Notes: generated by a model not told the origin, from the sequence alone. 64,000 bases of DNA from Desemzia incerta (GCF_900115825.1 NZ_FOXW01000004.1:124001-188000); one strand, 5' to 3'; positions 1 to 8,928 are shown, counted from the stretch's first letter. Made by a program: numbers and translations.

Positions 1-1
1 C

Positions 2-493
2 ATCACGATGCTGATCCCTTTTCAATCCTTGATGATTCCTTTAGTCAGCTTATTTGGTCGATTTGATATGCTGAACAGAGTGGGACTGACGTTCATGAAC
101 TTAGGATTCGGGTCCAGTATGTCGATCTTTCTGTACTTCGGTGCGCTAAGATCGGTACCAAAATCACTAGACGAAGCAGCTATTTTAGACGGAGCCAATC
201 CGTTCCAAATCTTCTGGCGCGTCGTCTTCCCATTATTGAAGCCGACAACCGTTACCGTCATTATTTTGAACTCTATTCGAATTTGGAATGACTACTTACT
301 GCCTTCATTGGTGATCAATAAAGATGGCATGTATACTATCCCCTTGCAAATGTACTATTTCTTCGGACAATACACGATCCAATGGGAATTAGCGTTGGCC
401 GGATTGGTTCTTGCAATCATCCCGATCATCCTGCTTTACATGTTCTTGCAAAAACACATCATTCAAGGAATTACAGAAGGAGCTACTAAATAA
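2..493 (+). CDS. Carbohydrate ABC transporter permease, MalG type (5' truncated)
   Basis: This is the C-terminal part of an inner-membrane permease of a binding-protein-dependent sugar ABC importer. The reading frame is open to the left edge, so the start lies outside the window. The EAA loop that docks on the ATPase is visible about 55 residues in (EAAILDGANPFQIFWRVVFP), followed by membrane segments and the short 'GITEGATK' tail typical of MalG-type subunits. It is probably the last gene of a permease operon, since a strong terminator follows within 10 bp. The substrate cannot be told from this fragment. Confidence 0.9.
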   Translation: MTMLIPFQSLMIPLVSLFGRFDMLNRVGLTFMNLGFGSSMSIFLYFGALRSVPKSLDEAAILDGANPFQIFWRVVFPLLKPTTVTVIILNSIRIWNDYLLPSLVINKDGMYTIPLQMYYFFGQYTIQWELALAGLVLAIIPIILLYMFLQKHIIQGITEGATK

Positions 494-502
494 TCGGTTT
501 TT

Positions 503-546
503 AAAAGCCTGCCAAATGCGTCATGATGCATTTGGCAGGCTTTTTT
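503..546 (+). terminator. Rho-independent terminator after sugar permease
   Basis: A perfect 17-bp stem (503-519 pairing with 528-544) with an 8-nt loop runs into a T tract. It ends the sugar ABC transporter operon. Confidence 0.93.
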
Positions 547-597
547 CATTGTTGGTTACTATTTCTTGTGTGACGACAGATTTTTGTGTTGTGTTTT

Positions 598-1410
598 GGC
601 CATGAGCGAGGAAATTTGAAGGCTTATGGCCGAGGAGACAATGCAAATCAGCCATGAGCAGGTAAATTCTGTTCCCCATGGCCGGCATCTCGGCTATTTC
701 CGGCCATGAAGCGAAGGAAAATCCGCCTGATGGCCGAAAAGGTAATCAGCTTTGAATTAACTAGGATAGAAAAAGATAATTACCTAAGAGCGCATCTTTA
801 TTAAAGACTTTTATTCAGTGTTTCCTTCTTGTTTAGATCTTGTTTCGGCCATGAGCGAGGCATTTTGAAGGCTCACGGCCGAGGAGTTGACTGAAATCAG
901 CCATGAGCAGGTAAGTTTCCTTCACCATGGCCGACTTCTCGGCCATTTCCGGCCATGAAGCGAAGGAAAGACCTCCTGATGGCCGAAAAGGTAATCAGCT
1001 TTGCCTCTTTTATAACAGAAAAAGATAATTGCCTAAGAGCGCATCTTCATTAGAGACTTCTGTTCAGTGTTTGCTTCTTGTTTAGATCTTATTTCGGCCA
1101 TTTCCGGCCATGAAGTGAAAGAAAAACCGCCTGATGGCCGAAAAGGTAATCAGCTTTGACTCTCTTATAGCAGAAAAAAGATAATTACCTAAGAGCGCAT
1201 CTTTATTAAAGACTTTTATTCAGTGTTTCCTTCTTGTTTAGATCTTGTTTCGGCCATGAGCGAAGCATTTTGAAGGCTCATGGCCGAGGAGATAACAGAA
1301 AACAGCCATGAGCAGGTAAATTCAGTTCACCATGGCCGACACCTCGGCCATTTCCGGCCATGAAGCGAAAGAAAAACCGCCTGATGGCCGAAAAGGTAAT
1401 CAGCTTTGAA
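598..1410. repeat. 249-bp tandem repeat array (family A), 4 units, non-coding
   Basis: Four head-to-tail copies begin with GGCCAT at 598, 847, 1096 and about 1252. The first two steps are exactly 249 bp. The third unit lacks about 94 bp between two CGGCCA hexamers (present in unit 2 at 846 and 940), as if lost by slippage between short direct repeats; the fourth stops at about 1410. Each full unit contains inverted GGCCATGAGC/GCTCATGGCC arms about 14 nt apart and further CATGGCCG/CGGCCATG pairs, so it can fold into several hairpins. The 68-residue frame on the minus strand across the last unit is not credible as a gene. Apart from this array nothing is seen between 547 and 1426. Confidence 0.9.
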
Positions 1411-1426
1411 TCAGAATACCACCTCA

Positions 1427-1473
1427 TACTCAAAAAAAGCGAAAAGCACGCGGCTCTTCGCTTTTTTTGAGTA
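1427..1473 (-). terminator. Terminator of the luciferase-like gene
   Basis: Near-perfect inverted repeat TACTCAAAAAAAGCGAA / TTCGCTTTTTTTGAGTA just past the minus-strand stop codon. The A/T tracts inside the stem supply the U run on the minus strand. Confidence 0.85.
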
Positions 1474-1484
1474 TTCATTTGCAA

Positions 1485-2477
1485 CTATAGCAATTCTTTC
1501 GCTAATAAGCGGTAAGTGTCTAGTCGTTTTTCTTGTGAATGCGGGATGCTGCAGATCATAGCTTCATCGAATCCGTAATGTTCTTGTTGACGTGTCAATT
1601 CCGCTGCAACTTCTTTAGCAGATCCTACGATATGTTGCGAACGGCTTTCTAGGATATTCATTCGGTCTACTTCTGTCAGCGGGAAATTTTGCGCTTCTTC
1701 CGGAGTCAATATCGGCCCCATTTTTCCTTGAGACATCCATAAGCGAACAATATCTTGCGGCAACGCTTCGTATTCAGCTTCTTCAGTCGTTTCTGCAGCT
1801 GTTACCATGTAAGCCACATTGATTTCAGATTTTTCCATGAATGCACTCGGCACAAATGAATTCCGGTATTGGTCTAGAACTCCTTTATCCATGTAGCCAG
1901 TAAAGAATTGCGCATATGAGTAGCCGATTCCTCTGCGACCAGCTTGAACAGCACTGCTTCCGCTAGAACCGAGTAGCCATGCCTCTGGTACAACGATTTG
2001 ACTTGGAGTGGCGATAGTTTTGTTGTACAGCTCATCTTGCGGAACTTCATCATTCAATAATTGCAGAGAAACGTCCAGCTTTTCATACATATTGTCCAGC
2101 TGCGGACGATTCCCTTGAGCCAAGGCAAACATAGACGCGTGGTCTCCACCCGGAGCTCTTCCTACTCCGAAATCAATTCTTCCTGGAGCAAAAGCACTCA
2201 ATGTTTTGAATACTTCAGCCATTTTCAAAGGAGAGTAGTGCATCATCATCGTTCCGCCTGTGCCCAAACGGATGTTTTTCGTTTTAGCCGCCAAATGAGC
2301 GATCGTGATCTCCGGAGCAGAACTAGCATAGTTTTCGGTACCATGATGCTCTGCCATCCACATCCGTACATAACCTAATTCGTCAGCTAAAATTGCCAGC
2401 TCTTCTGCTTTCAATAAGGCATCTGCAGCTGTATTTCCGTGGGTCACTGGAGCTTGATCTAAAACACTTAATTTCAT
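1485..2477 (-). CDS. LLM class flavin-dependent oxidoreductase (luciferase-like)
   Basis: A 330-residue protein with the bacterial luciferase-like TIM-barrel fold, expected to use reduced flavin to oxidise or reduce a small organic substrate in the cytoplasm. The start 'MKLSVLDQAPV', the 'MAEHHGTENYASSAPEITIAHLA' region near residue 41, 'IRLGTGGTMMMHYSPLKMAE' near 70 and 'GRIDFGVGRAPGGD' near 100 are typical of the YhbW/MsnO8-like single-component branch. Length is normal for the family. It stands alone, divergent from the metallo-hydrolase at 2715 with about 240 bp between, and has its own terminator. The physiological substrate is unknown for almost all members. Confidence 0.9.
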   Translation of the reverse strand: MKLSVLDQAPVTHGNTAADALLKAEELAILADELGYVRMWMAEHHGTENYASSAPEITIAHLAAKTKNIRLGTGGTMMMHYSPLKMAEVFKTLSAFAPGRIDFGVGRAPGGDHASMFALAQGNRPQLDNMYEKLDVSLQLLNDEVPQDELYNKTIATPSQIVVPEAWLLGSSGSSAVQAGRRGIGYSYAQFFTGYMDKGVLDQYRNSFVPSAFMEKSEINVAYMVTAAETTEEAEYEALPQDIVRLWMSQGKMGPILTPEEAQNFPLTEVDRMNILESRSQHIVGSAKEVAAELTRQQEHYGFDEAMICSIPHSQEKRLDTYRLLAKELL

Positions 2478-2714
2478 TAAATATTCCCCTCTCTATCCTT
2501 AACAAAAACTTCCTCTTACAAGACATTCACTTTTTTATTATCCTTTTACTAATTCAAAGTAAGTCCTTTTGCAGTTAACTGTAGCACTTTTTTTATTGGA
2601 TAGAAAGTTTATTGCAAAAATTCTTAGGCATCTCTTATGCAATCTCTCTTTTGTAAGACAACCTCCAGCAAATCCTTTATACTGGAAACAAATGAATTTT
2701 AGGAGGCAGGAAGA

Positions 2715-3353
2715 ATGGAATTATATGTAGCAACAGTTGGACAGCTCCAAGAGAATTGTTATTTTTTGGTCGGAGACAATAACCGCGACACCATCATTTT
2801 TGATCCAGGGGCAGAACCGGACACATTGAAAAATGTAATCGAAGAAAATGAATTGAATCCTATTGCTATCGTTTTGACGCATGCGCATTACGATCATATT
2901 GGAGCTTTGAATGAAATCAGAGATGCTTATGAAATACCGGTGTATCAAAACCCTATTGAAAAAGGATGGCTGGTTGATCCCGCTCAAAATGGTTCAGGGA
3001 ATCATCCTGGCATGGAGAATATTGCCAGCACTCAACCAGCAGATGTATATTTGGAAGAAATGGGTCCTTATTCTATCGGCGAATTCCACTTTGACATGCA
3101 GCACATTCCAGGTCATTCACCAGGCAGTACAGTATTCATTTTTAAAGATAGTCGCTTTGCGATCGTTGGAGACGTGATCTTTAAAGGCAGCGTAGGAAGA
3201 AGTGATTTCCCTTATGGCGACCACGAAAGTTTGATCGCTGGAATCCACAAACATATTGCGCCATTGCCCGGAGACACAGTTTTATTCCCTGGCCACGGGG
3301 ATGCTACGACTGTAAAAGACGAACTGAATACCAACCCATTTTTGACTCATTAA
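2715..3353 (+). CDS. MBL-fold metallo-hydrolase (glyoxalase II-like)
   Basis: A 212-residue cytoplasmic hydrolase of the metallo-beta-lactamase superfamily. The metal-binding THAHYDH motif is at residues 55-61 (H56, H58, D60, H61); the third metal histidine is in HIPGHSPGS, the bridging aspartate in GDVIFKGSVGRSD and the last histidine in FPGHGDATT. This is the short YcbL/YqgX-like glyoxalase II group without the C-terminal substrate domain of full-length GloB. GGAGG lies 9 nt before the ATG. It is a single-gene unit ending in a strong terminator. The thioester substrate is unproven. Confidence 0.9.
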   Translation: MELYVATVGQLQENCYFLVGDNNRDTIIFDPGAEPDTLKNVIEENELNPIAIVLTHAHYDHIGALNEIRDAYEIPVYQNPIEKGWLVDPAQNGSGNHPGMENIASTQPADVYLEEMGPYSIGEFHFDMQHIPGHSPGSTVFIFKDSRFAIVGDVIFKGSVGRSDFPYGDHESLIAGIHKHIAPLPGDTVLFPGHGDATTVKDELNTNPFLTH

Positions 3354-3358
3354 AACGC

Positions 3359-3396
3359 AAAAAACAGCTTTCTACAAAAAGTAGAGAGCTGTTTTT
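3359..3396. terminator. Bidirectional terminator
   Basis: AAAAACAGCTTTCTAC pairs with GTAGAGAGCTGTTTTT (one G-T pair). It lies between the convergent metallo-hydrolase and the membrane-anchored protein gene at 3407 and has A and T tracts on both sides. Confidence 0.9.
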
Positions 3397-3406
3397 GATT
3401 GCAGAA

Positions 3407-4693
3407 CTAGAACATAAACGAGTCGATAGTCAAAGTGACATCTTTAAAGACATCGTTCATTTTCTCACTGTTTTTAATCGTTCCGTCGTATAAGACTTGG
3501 CCGCTTTCCAGGTCAGCGACGACTATGCCGACATCATGTCTAGCTTTGTCTTTCAGTGTGCTGACATAGCAAATTTGATTTCCCTTGATAGAGACTAATG
3601 GAGTGGCGTAGCCTTCAGGATTGTTTAGGAAGTTCTCCATCACTTCACTTGGTAATTCTATAAGTTGAGCTTGTTCCATAGTATTTTCTTCTATATTAAA
3701 TCTATTCATCTCAAAGCCATTTTCTTTGAGCGTAGTGTAGTAAATATATTCGTCTTGTACGTTTGTTACCAATGGATACATCGACTCAGACCAGCCTTTG
3801 AACTCATTTGGAACAGCTAGTTCTGATACTTCACTTGTTTCTACATTGTAAGCCATCATTGTAATGTCTTCTGGGTTGATCTCTACTCCGGATTCAGTAG
3901 TCTCTGGTTGTACAGTAGGGTTTGATGAAATAATAATATAGGGTTCTGGCGTCATTTCACTGTTCGTTGAGCCAATATTAACAATATAAGACGTATAATC
4001 CATATCGTCATCGCTAGATGGTGCTAGAATCAAGTCTTCTACGATCTTTTGACTGTCTAAATCGATTTTATAAACGTGCAATTCTGTGATGGGTTGATAT
4101 AATTCTGTCTCCCCTTCGATGTAGTTTGTTGTAAACACATGCAAAATGTTCCCGCTTTTTTGCACATCTTCTACGTAAAAACTATCGTAGTTTTTATAAT
4201 CAGGAACTTCCACTTCAAAGTTTGTCTCTTCTTCTGTTTTTTTGTCTAGTACTGCTATCTCTAATTTGTCATGGATCTCCTCATAATCGTCGACCACAGT
4301 ATAGAAGTTGTTGGCGTAAGTAATAAAGTCCTCATCTTCATGATACTGGAACATATTCCAGGTTTTCTCTCTGAAAAACCCACGGTGCTCGCGATATAAT
4401 TTCTGAACGGAAAAATCATGTTGGTGCGTCATATCTAATTGTTGGGTAAACGGAACATCTTTGTTTCCGATTGTTCCTTCTGTTTTAATTTGAAACATAT
4501 CGCCATAATCGCTATTTTCATCAAATGTACTCGCAGCCAGAACCAAGTCTTTGATAACAGCCTCGTCTCCAGAACGTGTCTCAATAGAGTATTGAGGATA
4601 ACTATTTTCAGCAGAAACGGTCACAAGATAAAAAGTGCTGATGCTGATTACGCTGAATACTATTAAAGTGATTAATTTCCAATACTTTTTCAT
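3407..4693 (-). CDS. Membrane-anchored extracellular protein of the GntR/ABC operon, function unknown
   Basis: A 428-residue protein with one N-terminal hydrophobic segment (residues about 5-27) that may be a signal anchor or a cleaved signal, followed by a long acidic extracellular part. I recognise no family with certainty. The body has repeated beta-rich stretches ending in DLESGQVLYDG- and DLDSQKIVEDLI-like phrases, suggesting a beta-propeller-like or WD/YVTN-type fold (inference). It is the last gene of the gntR-ATPase-permease operon, 27 bp after the permease. Such accessory extracytoplasmic proteins are seen in some YtrA-type ABC operons. It may work with the transporter as an envelope sensor. 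Confidence 0.65.
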   Translation of the reverse strand: MKKYWKLITLIVFSVISISTFYLVTVSAENSYPQYSIETRSGDEAVIKDLVLAASTFDENSDYGDMFQIKTEGTIGNKDVPFTQQLDMTHQHDFSVQKLYREHRGFFREKTWNMFQYHEDEDFITYANNFYTVVDDYEEIHDKLEIAVLDKKTEEETNFEVEVPDYKNYDSFYVEDVQKSGNILHVFTTNYIEGETELYQPITELHVYKIDLDSQKIVEDLILAPSSDDDMDYTSYIVNIGSTNSEMTPEPYIIISSNPTVQPETTESGVEINPEDITMMAYNVETSEVSELAVPNEFKGWSESMYPLVTNVQDEYIYYTTLKENGFEMNRFNIEENTMEQAQLIELPSEVMENFLNNPEGYATPLVSIKGNQICYVSTLKDKARHDVGIVVADLESGQVLYDGTIKNSEKMNDVFKDVTLTIDSFMF

Positions 4694-4720
4694 TTTTTAC
4701 TCCCCCGTGTGTAGTTTGTT

Positions 4721-5554
4721 TTAAACCGTTACTTTTTTATTTAATAATCTATGGCTGATCCAAATCGAAAGGGTACTTGCCACAACCGTTAATACTAATG
4801 AAATCAAGAAGATTTCGCTGGCAAACAGGTACAACATAACATTGTAAAATTGCATGAAATAAACAGCGGAAAAGATCAATTGAACAAATGTTGCATAAGC
4901 AACGCCTATGATAAGTCCTTTGATTTTGTAACTTCTCTCAAAAAGAACGACTGTGGAAACTACTAAAAGTCCCAGTAATCCTTTACTGTATCTCGAGATA
5001 AATACAAGTCCTGAAGTCGGGTAAAACATCATTAAATAATAAGAGCTTTGAATCATTTGATTCAGGTTGGAATAATTGAAATAAGCTGTTGGAAGAAGCA
5101 TTTGGAAAAGGCTGTTTTCTATATACAGCAGTACTAATTGCAAAGCAATCAATCCAATGACCATTAAAAAGATCGTTGTTACTTTAGAGAATAAGATGTT
5201 CAACCGTTGCGTCGGCAACATCAACAAACGGTAGATGAAAGTATTTTTCCCCAGCCAATCTCGGTACCAAATGAATACACTATAAAGCATCAATACCGCT
5301 CCGCAAAACATGATCGGACCTAAAAACCATAAGCTGTTTACGAAATCGGTCATCCCCATTTTCCCAATATTCGCAATAATCTCACTATCGTTGACTATTC
5401 CTGATTGTTTCTGCTCGCTGACAGATCTTAGATAGCCATTTGTCGTAACAAATACACCAATCAATTGAATAAGTGCTGTTAATACAGCTAATGTTGCATA
5501 AATTGGAGCAAAACGGTTGAATTCAAACCGAACTAATTTGACAAAATTTTTCAT
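4721..5554 (-). CDS. ABC transporter membrane subunit (ABC-2-like)
   Basis: A 277-residue integral membrane protein with about six hydrophobic segments, beginning MKNFVKLVRFEFNRFAPIY as in ABC-2-type permeases of YtrC/YtrD style. The start codon overlaps the end of the upstream ATPase gene by 4 bp (ATGA), indicating translational coupling and one complex. The substrate is unknown. By analogy with YtrA-regulated systems in Bacillus it may respond to cell-envelope stress or antibiotics, but nothing in this gene proves that. Confidence 0.85.
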   Translation of the reverse strand: MKNFVKLVRFEFNRFAPIYATLAVLTALIQLIGVFVTTNGYLRSVSEQKQSGIVNDSEIIANIGKMGMTDFVNSLWFLGPIMFCGAVLMLYSVFIWYRDWLGKNTFIYRLLMLPTQRLNILFSKVTTIFLMVIGLIALQLVLLYIENSLFQMLLPTAYFNYSNLNQMIQSSYYLMMFYPTSGLVFISRYSKGLLGLLVVSTVVLFERSYKIKGLIIGVAYATFVQLIFSAVYFMQFYNVMLYLFASEIFLISLVLTVVASTLSIWISHRLLNKKVTV

Positions 5555-6240
5555 GGTTGGTACACCTCTCTCATGACATCTACAACTGATTTACCACTCT
5601 CTTCACGCATCTCTTCTGCATTGAATTCGGTAACGACTTTCCCGTTCTCAATCAAAACAGCTTTGTCGATCAAATGTTCAATGTCGCTGATTTCATGAGT
5701 GGTGATCAAAACGCCTCTATTTTCAACTAAATTGCTGGTAAATACGGATGCTATTTGTTCTCGGCTGAAAATATCGATTCCTGAAAAAGGCTCGTCCATC
5801 AGTAAGTAATCCACATCCAGAGCCAATCCCAAAACCATATTTACTTTCATCGTATTTCCTTTAGATAACTGAGAAATTTTATCTCTGGAACTCAATTTGA
5901 AAAAGTTCAACAATTCTGTTGCTCTTTCCTGATTCCAAGAGATATAGAACTCAGCCATAAACTCCATTGCCCCTTGAATTGTCATAGAAGGCATCATCGT
6001 GATCGCATCTGGAATGAACGCAATTGTTTCGTAGGTCTCTCTATCCAGCGCTTTTCCATCAATAAAAATTTCTCCTTTTTCTAAAGGAGTCAAATTCATG
6101 ATCGCTTTTAATATCGTCGTTTTCCCTGAACCATTTGTTCCGATCAAACAAGTGATTTCTCCTTTATTTGCCGTAAAAGAGATTCCGTTCAACACTTTTT
6201 TTCGTTTGTATTTTTTCTCTAACTGTCTGACTTCGATCAT
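5551..6240 (-). CDS. ABC transporter ATP-binding protein (YtrB-like)
   Basis: A 229-residue ATPase subunit. Walker A is GTNGSGKTT at residues 34-42, Walker B is YLLMDEPFSG, and the H-loop is TTHE. The signature motif is degenerate (QLSKGNTMKVNM instead of LSGGQ), as is common in single-domain ATPases paired with ABC-2 exporters. It overlaps the regulator upstream and the permease downstream by 4 bp each, so the three are translated as a coupled set. It most likely powers export or membrane-stress relief. Confidence 0.92.
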   Translation of the reverse strand: MIEVRQLEKKYKRKKVLNGISFTANKGEITCLIGTNGSGKTTILKAIMNLTPLEKGEIFIDGKALDRETYETIAFIPDAITMMPSMTIQGAMEFMAEFYISWNQERATELLNFFKLSSRDKISQLSKGNTMKVNMVLGLALDVDYLLMDEPFSGIDIFSREQIASVFTSNLVENRGVLITTHEISDIEHLIDKAVLIENGKVVTEFNAEEMREESGKSVVDVMREVYQP

Positions 6241-6629
6241 TCGTTGTCGCCTCCGTTTTGACTGGCTTCCAGTAGATATTGTTCTTCTACTTTGTCTTGT
6301 ATTTCTTTCAAAGTAACTCCGATTGGCTTAACAGCCGCAATAAAGTGTTCTACCGCATCCAACATCAGCTCAGACCGGACTTGACCCAAAATAGATTGAT
6401 CTTCTGTGACTCTGCTTGGCATATTTCCTTCTGTATACAACAAGTTTTCTTCCTCCATTCGTTTGAAAGCCCTCTGAACTGTGTTGGGATTGATCCCTAA
6501 TGTGTTAGCTAATTCTCTTCTGGACGGCATTTCCTCTCCAGGCTGCAATTCGCCTGAGGCTACTTTTTCTTTGAAATTACGAACCACTTGCAAATAGACC
6601 GGTTCTCTTTGATTGAACATCTCTGACAT
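6237..6629 (-). CDS. GntR-family transcriptional regulator, YtrA subgroup
   Basis: A 130-residue regulator with an N-terminal winged helix (about residues 8-75, containing PSRRELANTLGINPNTVQRAFKRMEEENLL) and only a short helical tail, which is the YtrA subgroup that controls ABC transporter operons. It is first in a four-gene operon with the ATPase, permease and an extracytoplasmic protein. The upstream region at 6681-6736 holds several inverted repeats with GTGTA/TACAC halves that fit YtrA-type operators, so autorepression is likely. The inducer is unknown. Confidence 0.9.
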   Translation of the reverse strand: MSEMFNQREPVYLQVVRNFKEKVASGELQPGEEMPSRRELANTLGINPNTVQRAFKRMEEENLLYTEGNMPSRVTEDQSILGQVRSELMLDAVEHFIAAVKPIGVTLKEIQDKVEEQYLLEASQNGGDNE

Positions 6630-6680
6630 GGTTTCAGTCCCTTCTTTTTCTGTATTAACCTCTTAATACACCATAATTAA

Positions 6681-6736
6681 AGTAGTGTACTACTCACTTA
6701 ATACACCTCTTGATGTGTATTATATGCTTAGTACAC
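6681..6736 (-). promoter_or_regulatory. Clustered operators for the GntR/YtrA-type repressor
   Basis: Three overlapping dyads precede the gntR-ABC operon: AGTAGTGTACTACT at 6681-6694 (12 of 14 bases symmetrical), AATACAC-N8-GTGTATT at 6700-6721, and GTGTATTA-N5-TTAGTACAC at 6715-6736. The GTGTA/TACAC halves resemble YtrA-type operators. Binding is inferred. Confidence 0.6.
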
Positions 6737-6772
6737 TAAAACTGTCAACAAGTTATTTTACTTTTTCTGCAA

Positions 6773-6801
6773 TTGACATTTTGAGGGTAATTTTCTATAC
6801 T
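6773..6801 (+). promoter_or_regulatory. Promoter of tyrS
   Basis: TTGACA at 6773-6778, 17-bp spacer, TATACT at 6796-6801. It drives the T-box leader and tyrS. Confidence 0.85.
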
Positions 6802-6809
6802 GAACTTAA

Positions 6810-7113
6810 CTCTTGTAGTTATAAATTTATAAGTTTATAACTCTCTTAAATATTCTAACTTTTGCGATGAAGGAATACAGTAGAAGTATTGTCCCTGTTT
6901 TATAGAGAGCTGATGGTCGCTGCAAATCAGCACACACAATACATCGAATTACACTCTGGAGCAACTTGATTAACCTCAAGCGCGATACTGGCGATACTAG
7001 TACTGAAGAGGCAGCGAACTCCTATAAAGGAAGTTTGTTTGCAAATTGGGTGGTACCACGGAAACTAACATTCGTCCCGATGAAAAGACACGTTCTTTTC
7101 ATCGGGTTTTTTT
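6810..7113 (+). ncRNA. T-box leader (tyrosine-specific) with terminator
   Basis: The conserved T-box antiterminator sequence TGGGTGGTACCACG is at 7047-7060, and the competing terminator (CCCGATGAAAAGA / TCTTTTCATCGGG plus T7) is at 7076-7113. Stem I lies around 6860-6975; a TAC tyrosine codon at 6950-6952 in the AATTACACT stretch is the likely specifier. Uncharged tRNA-Tyr should stabilise the antiterminator and switch on tyrS. The exact 5' edge depends on the transcription start about 7 nt after the -10 box. Confidence 0.92.
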
Positions 7114-7143
7114 GTGCAAAAAAATAGAAAAGGGGCAAACAAC

Positions 7144-8421
7144 ATGAACATTATTGATGAATTAGAATGGCGCGGAGCCATCAACCAACAAACTGATGAG
7201 GCTGGATTGCGCGAATTGATCTCAGAAAAAGAAATCGGTGTCTACTGCGGAATCGATCCAACTGGGGACAGTATGCATATTGGTCACTTGATTCCTTTTA
7301 TGGTCTTGAAACGATTCCAATTAGCTGGACATAAACCAGTTATTTTAGTCGGTGGAGCTACAGGTTCTATTGGAGACCCAAGTGGGAAATCTGAAGAACG
7401 CGTTTTACAATCTGCTGAACAAGTTGAAGAAAATATCCAAAAACTAACAGCTCAAGTCCAAAAATTATTTGATGCCGGGAAAGACGAGAAATCGATTCGT
7501 TTAGTTAACAACTTGGAATGGACAGGCGAATTGACACTATTGGACTTCTTGCGCAATGTCGGAAAAAGTTTCAACGTCAACACAATGCTGTCTAAAGACA
7601 TCGTTGCAAGCCGTTTAGAAACTGGAATCTCGTTTACTGAATTCACTTACCAAATCTTGCAATCCATCGACTTCTTACATTTATACCGCAATGAAGATGT
7701 TCAATTACAAGTAGGTGGGGCTGATCAATGGGGAAACATTACCGCTGGTCTAGAATTCATTCGTAAACAAGAAAGTGCTGAAGCTAAAGCATTCGGATTG
7801 ACAATTCCATTGTTGTTGAAAGCTGACGGAACCAAATTTGGTAAAACAGCCGGCGGAGCAATCTGGTTGGACGCTGAAAAAACAACTCCTTACGAATTCT
7901 ACCAATTCTGGTTGAACCAAGATGACCGTGACGTAGTTCGCTACTTGAAATACTTCACTTTCTTGAGCCAAGACGACATCAATGAGTTGGCTGAACAAGT
8001 AGAAACTGAACCGCATAAACGTGCTGCTCAAAAAACATTGGCACGTGAAATGACTTTATTCGTTCATGGTGAAGAAGCTTTAGCAGACGCTGAAAAAATC
8101 ACTGCTGCTTTATTCTCAGGCGAAGTAAAAGAATTAACTGCTAAGCAAATCGAAGAAGGCTTCAAAAACATGCCGACTTTCGAAGCACCAAAAGAAGAAC
8201 GCAACATCGTAGAATGGTTAGTTAACGTTGTCGGCATCGAACCATCAAGACGCCAAGCCCGTGAAGACATCAAAAACGGTGCCATCTCCATCAACGGCGA
8301 AAAAGAAACCGATGTAGAAGCCATCATCAAACCAGAAAACTCATTCGAAGAACGCTTCATCCTAGTCCGAAAAGGCAAGAAAAAATACTTCTTGGTAAAA
8401 CTAGTAGAGAGCGGAGAATAG
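7144..8421 (+). CDS. tyrS: Tyrosyl-tRNA synthetase
   Basis: A 425-residue class I aminoacyl-tRNA synthetase that charges tRNA-Tyr. The HIGH signature appears as MHIGHL near residue 48, the KMSKS loop as KFGKT near residue 232, and the C-terminal S4 RNA-binding domain begins near ARREDI-like 'SRRQAREDIKNG'. ATG 7144 is preferred because AAAAGGGG lies 8 nt upstream; the in-frame GTG at 7114 falls in the terminator tail. Control is by the T-box. The last codons (ESGE and stop) are encoded by the first bases of a family C palindromic repeat, so the repeat joins directly to the coding end. Confidence 0.97.
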   Translation: MNIIDELEWRGAINQQTDEAGLRELISEKEIGVYCGIDPTGDSMHIGHLIPFMVLKRFQLAGHKPVILVGGATGSIGDPSGKSEERVLQSAEQVEENIQKLTAQVQKLFDAGKDEKSIRLVNNLEWTGELTLLDFLRNVGKSFNVNTMLSKDIVASRLETGISFTEFTYQILQSIDFLHLYRNEDVQLQVGGADQWGNITAGLEFIRKQESAEAKAFGLTIPLLLKADGTKFGKTAGGAIWLDAEKTTPYEFYQFWLNQDDRDVVRYLKYFTFLSQDDINELAEQVETEPHKRAAQKTLAREMTLFVHGEEALADAEKITAALFSGEVKELTAKQIEEGFKNMPTFEAPKEERNIVEWLVNVVGIEPSRRQAREDIKNGAISINGEKETDVEAIIKPENSFEERFILVRKGKKKYFLVKLVESGE

Positions 8422-8760
8422 CGTTTAGCCTATCGAATAGAAGAAAAGATCAACTGACAGGTGCTTTTCACCTGACAGTTGATCTTGGCTTATAGGCGTA
8501 TAGGCTGCTTTTCGCAGCTCGTTTTAAAGCAGAGAGCGGAACAGAGCGTTAAGGATTCCGTAGAGTTCGAATTTCACCTTTTCATTGGGTGCTTTTCCCG
8601 ATAAAAAGGTGAAATCGAAATCATAGGAAGCCTGCTCTGTGCAGCTCATTTTAGAGCAGAGAGCGGAGAAAAGCGTCTAGCATCGAATAGAAAAATTAGC
8701 TGCTACTCTCACAATTCCAATTTTTGGGATTAAAAACGAGGAAGCAGCTACTTTTATAGG
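8405..8760 (+). repeat. Family C composite hairpins: two full copies and one partial, after tyrS
   Basis: Copy C1 (8405-8524), C2 (8531-8653) and a partial C3 (from 8655) each begin with AGAGAGCGGAG/A. C1 and C2 end with CGCAGCTC-like sequence and TTTTA. Inside are unrelated palindromes: C1 has a perfect 18-bp stem (8446-8463 with 8469-8486, loop CTTTT); C2 has TTTCACCTTTT / AAAAAGGTGAAA around GGGTGCTTTTCCC, flanked by CCGTAGAG and ATCATAGG. C3 keeps the left edge, then an AGCTGCT/AGCAGCT hairpin. The stretch 8422-8928 has no gene. Another imperfect stem around 8780-8840 precedes the acetyltransferase. Confidence 0.85.
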
Positions 8761-8928
8761 TTTTTGGTGATAAAAAGGTCTCTCACTCACAAGTCCAGAG
8801 GCTTGCGCTCCATTATTGTAAGTGAGACGGCCTCTCTCTAACAAGTTTCTCCTGTTTTCACCAGATTTTGTTAGTCAGACAATAAAACATTCATTCCCTA
8901 CCCAACTTTTAAAGGAGATGATTACCAT

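Noticed and set aside
1278-1484. 68-residue frame on the minus strand across the end of the tandem array
   Set aside because: It spans repeat unit 4 and the terminator of the luciferase-like gene, has repeat-derived composition and no ribosome site.
7114-7143. Earlier GTG start for tyrS
   Set aside because: It lies in the T tract of the T-box terminator; ATG 7144 has a strong ribosome site and matches family starts.
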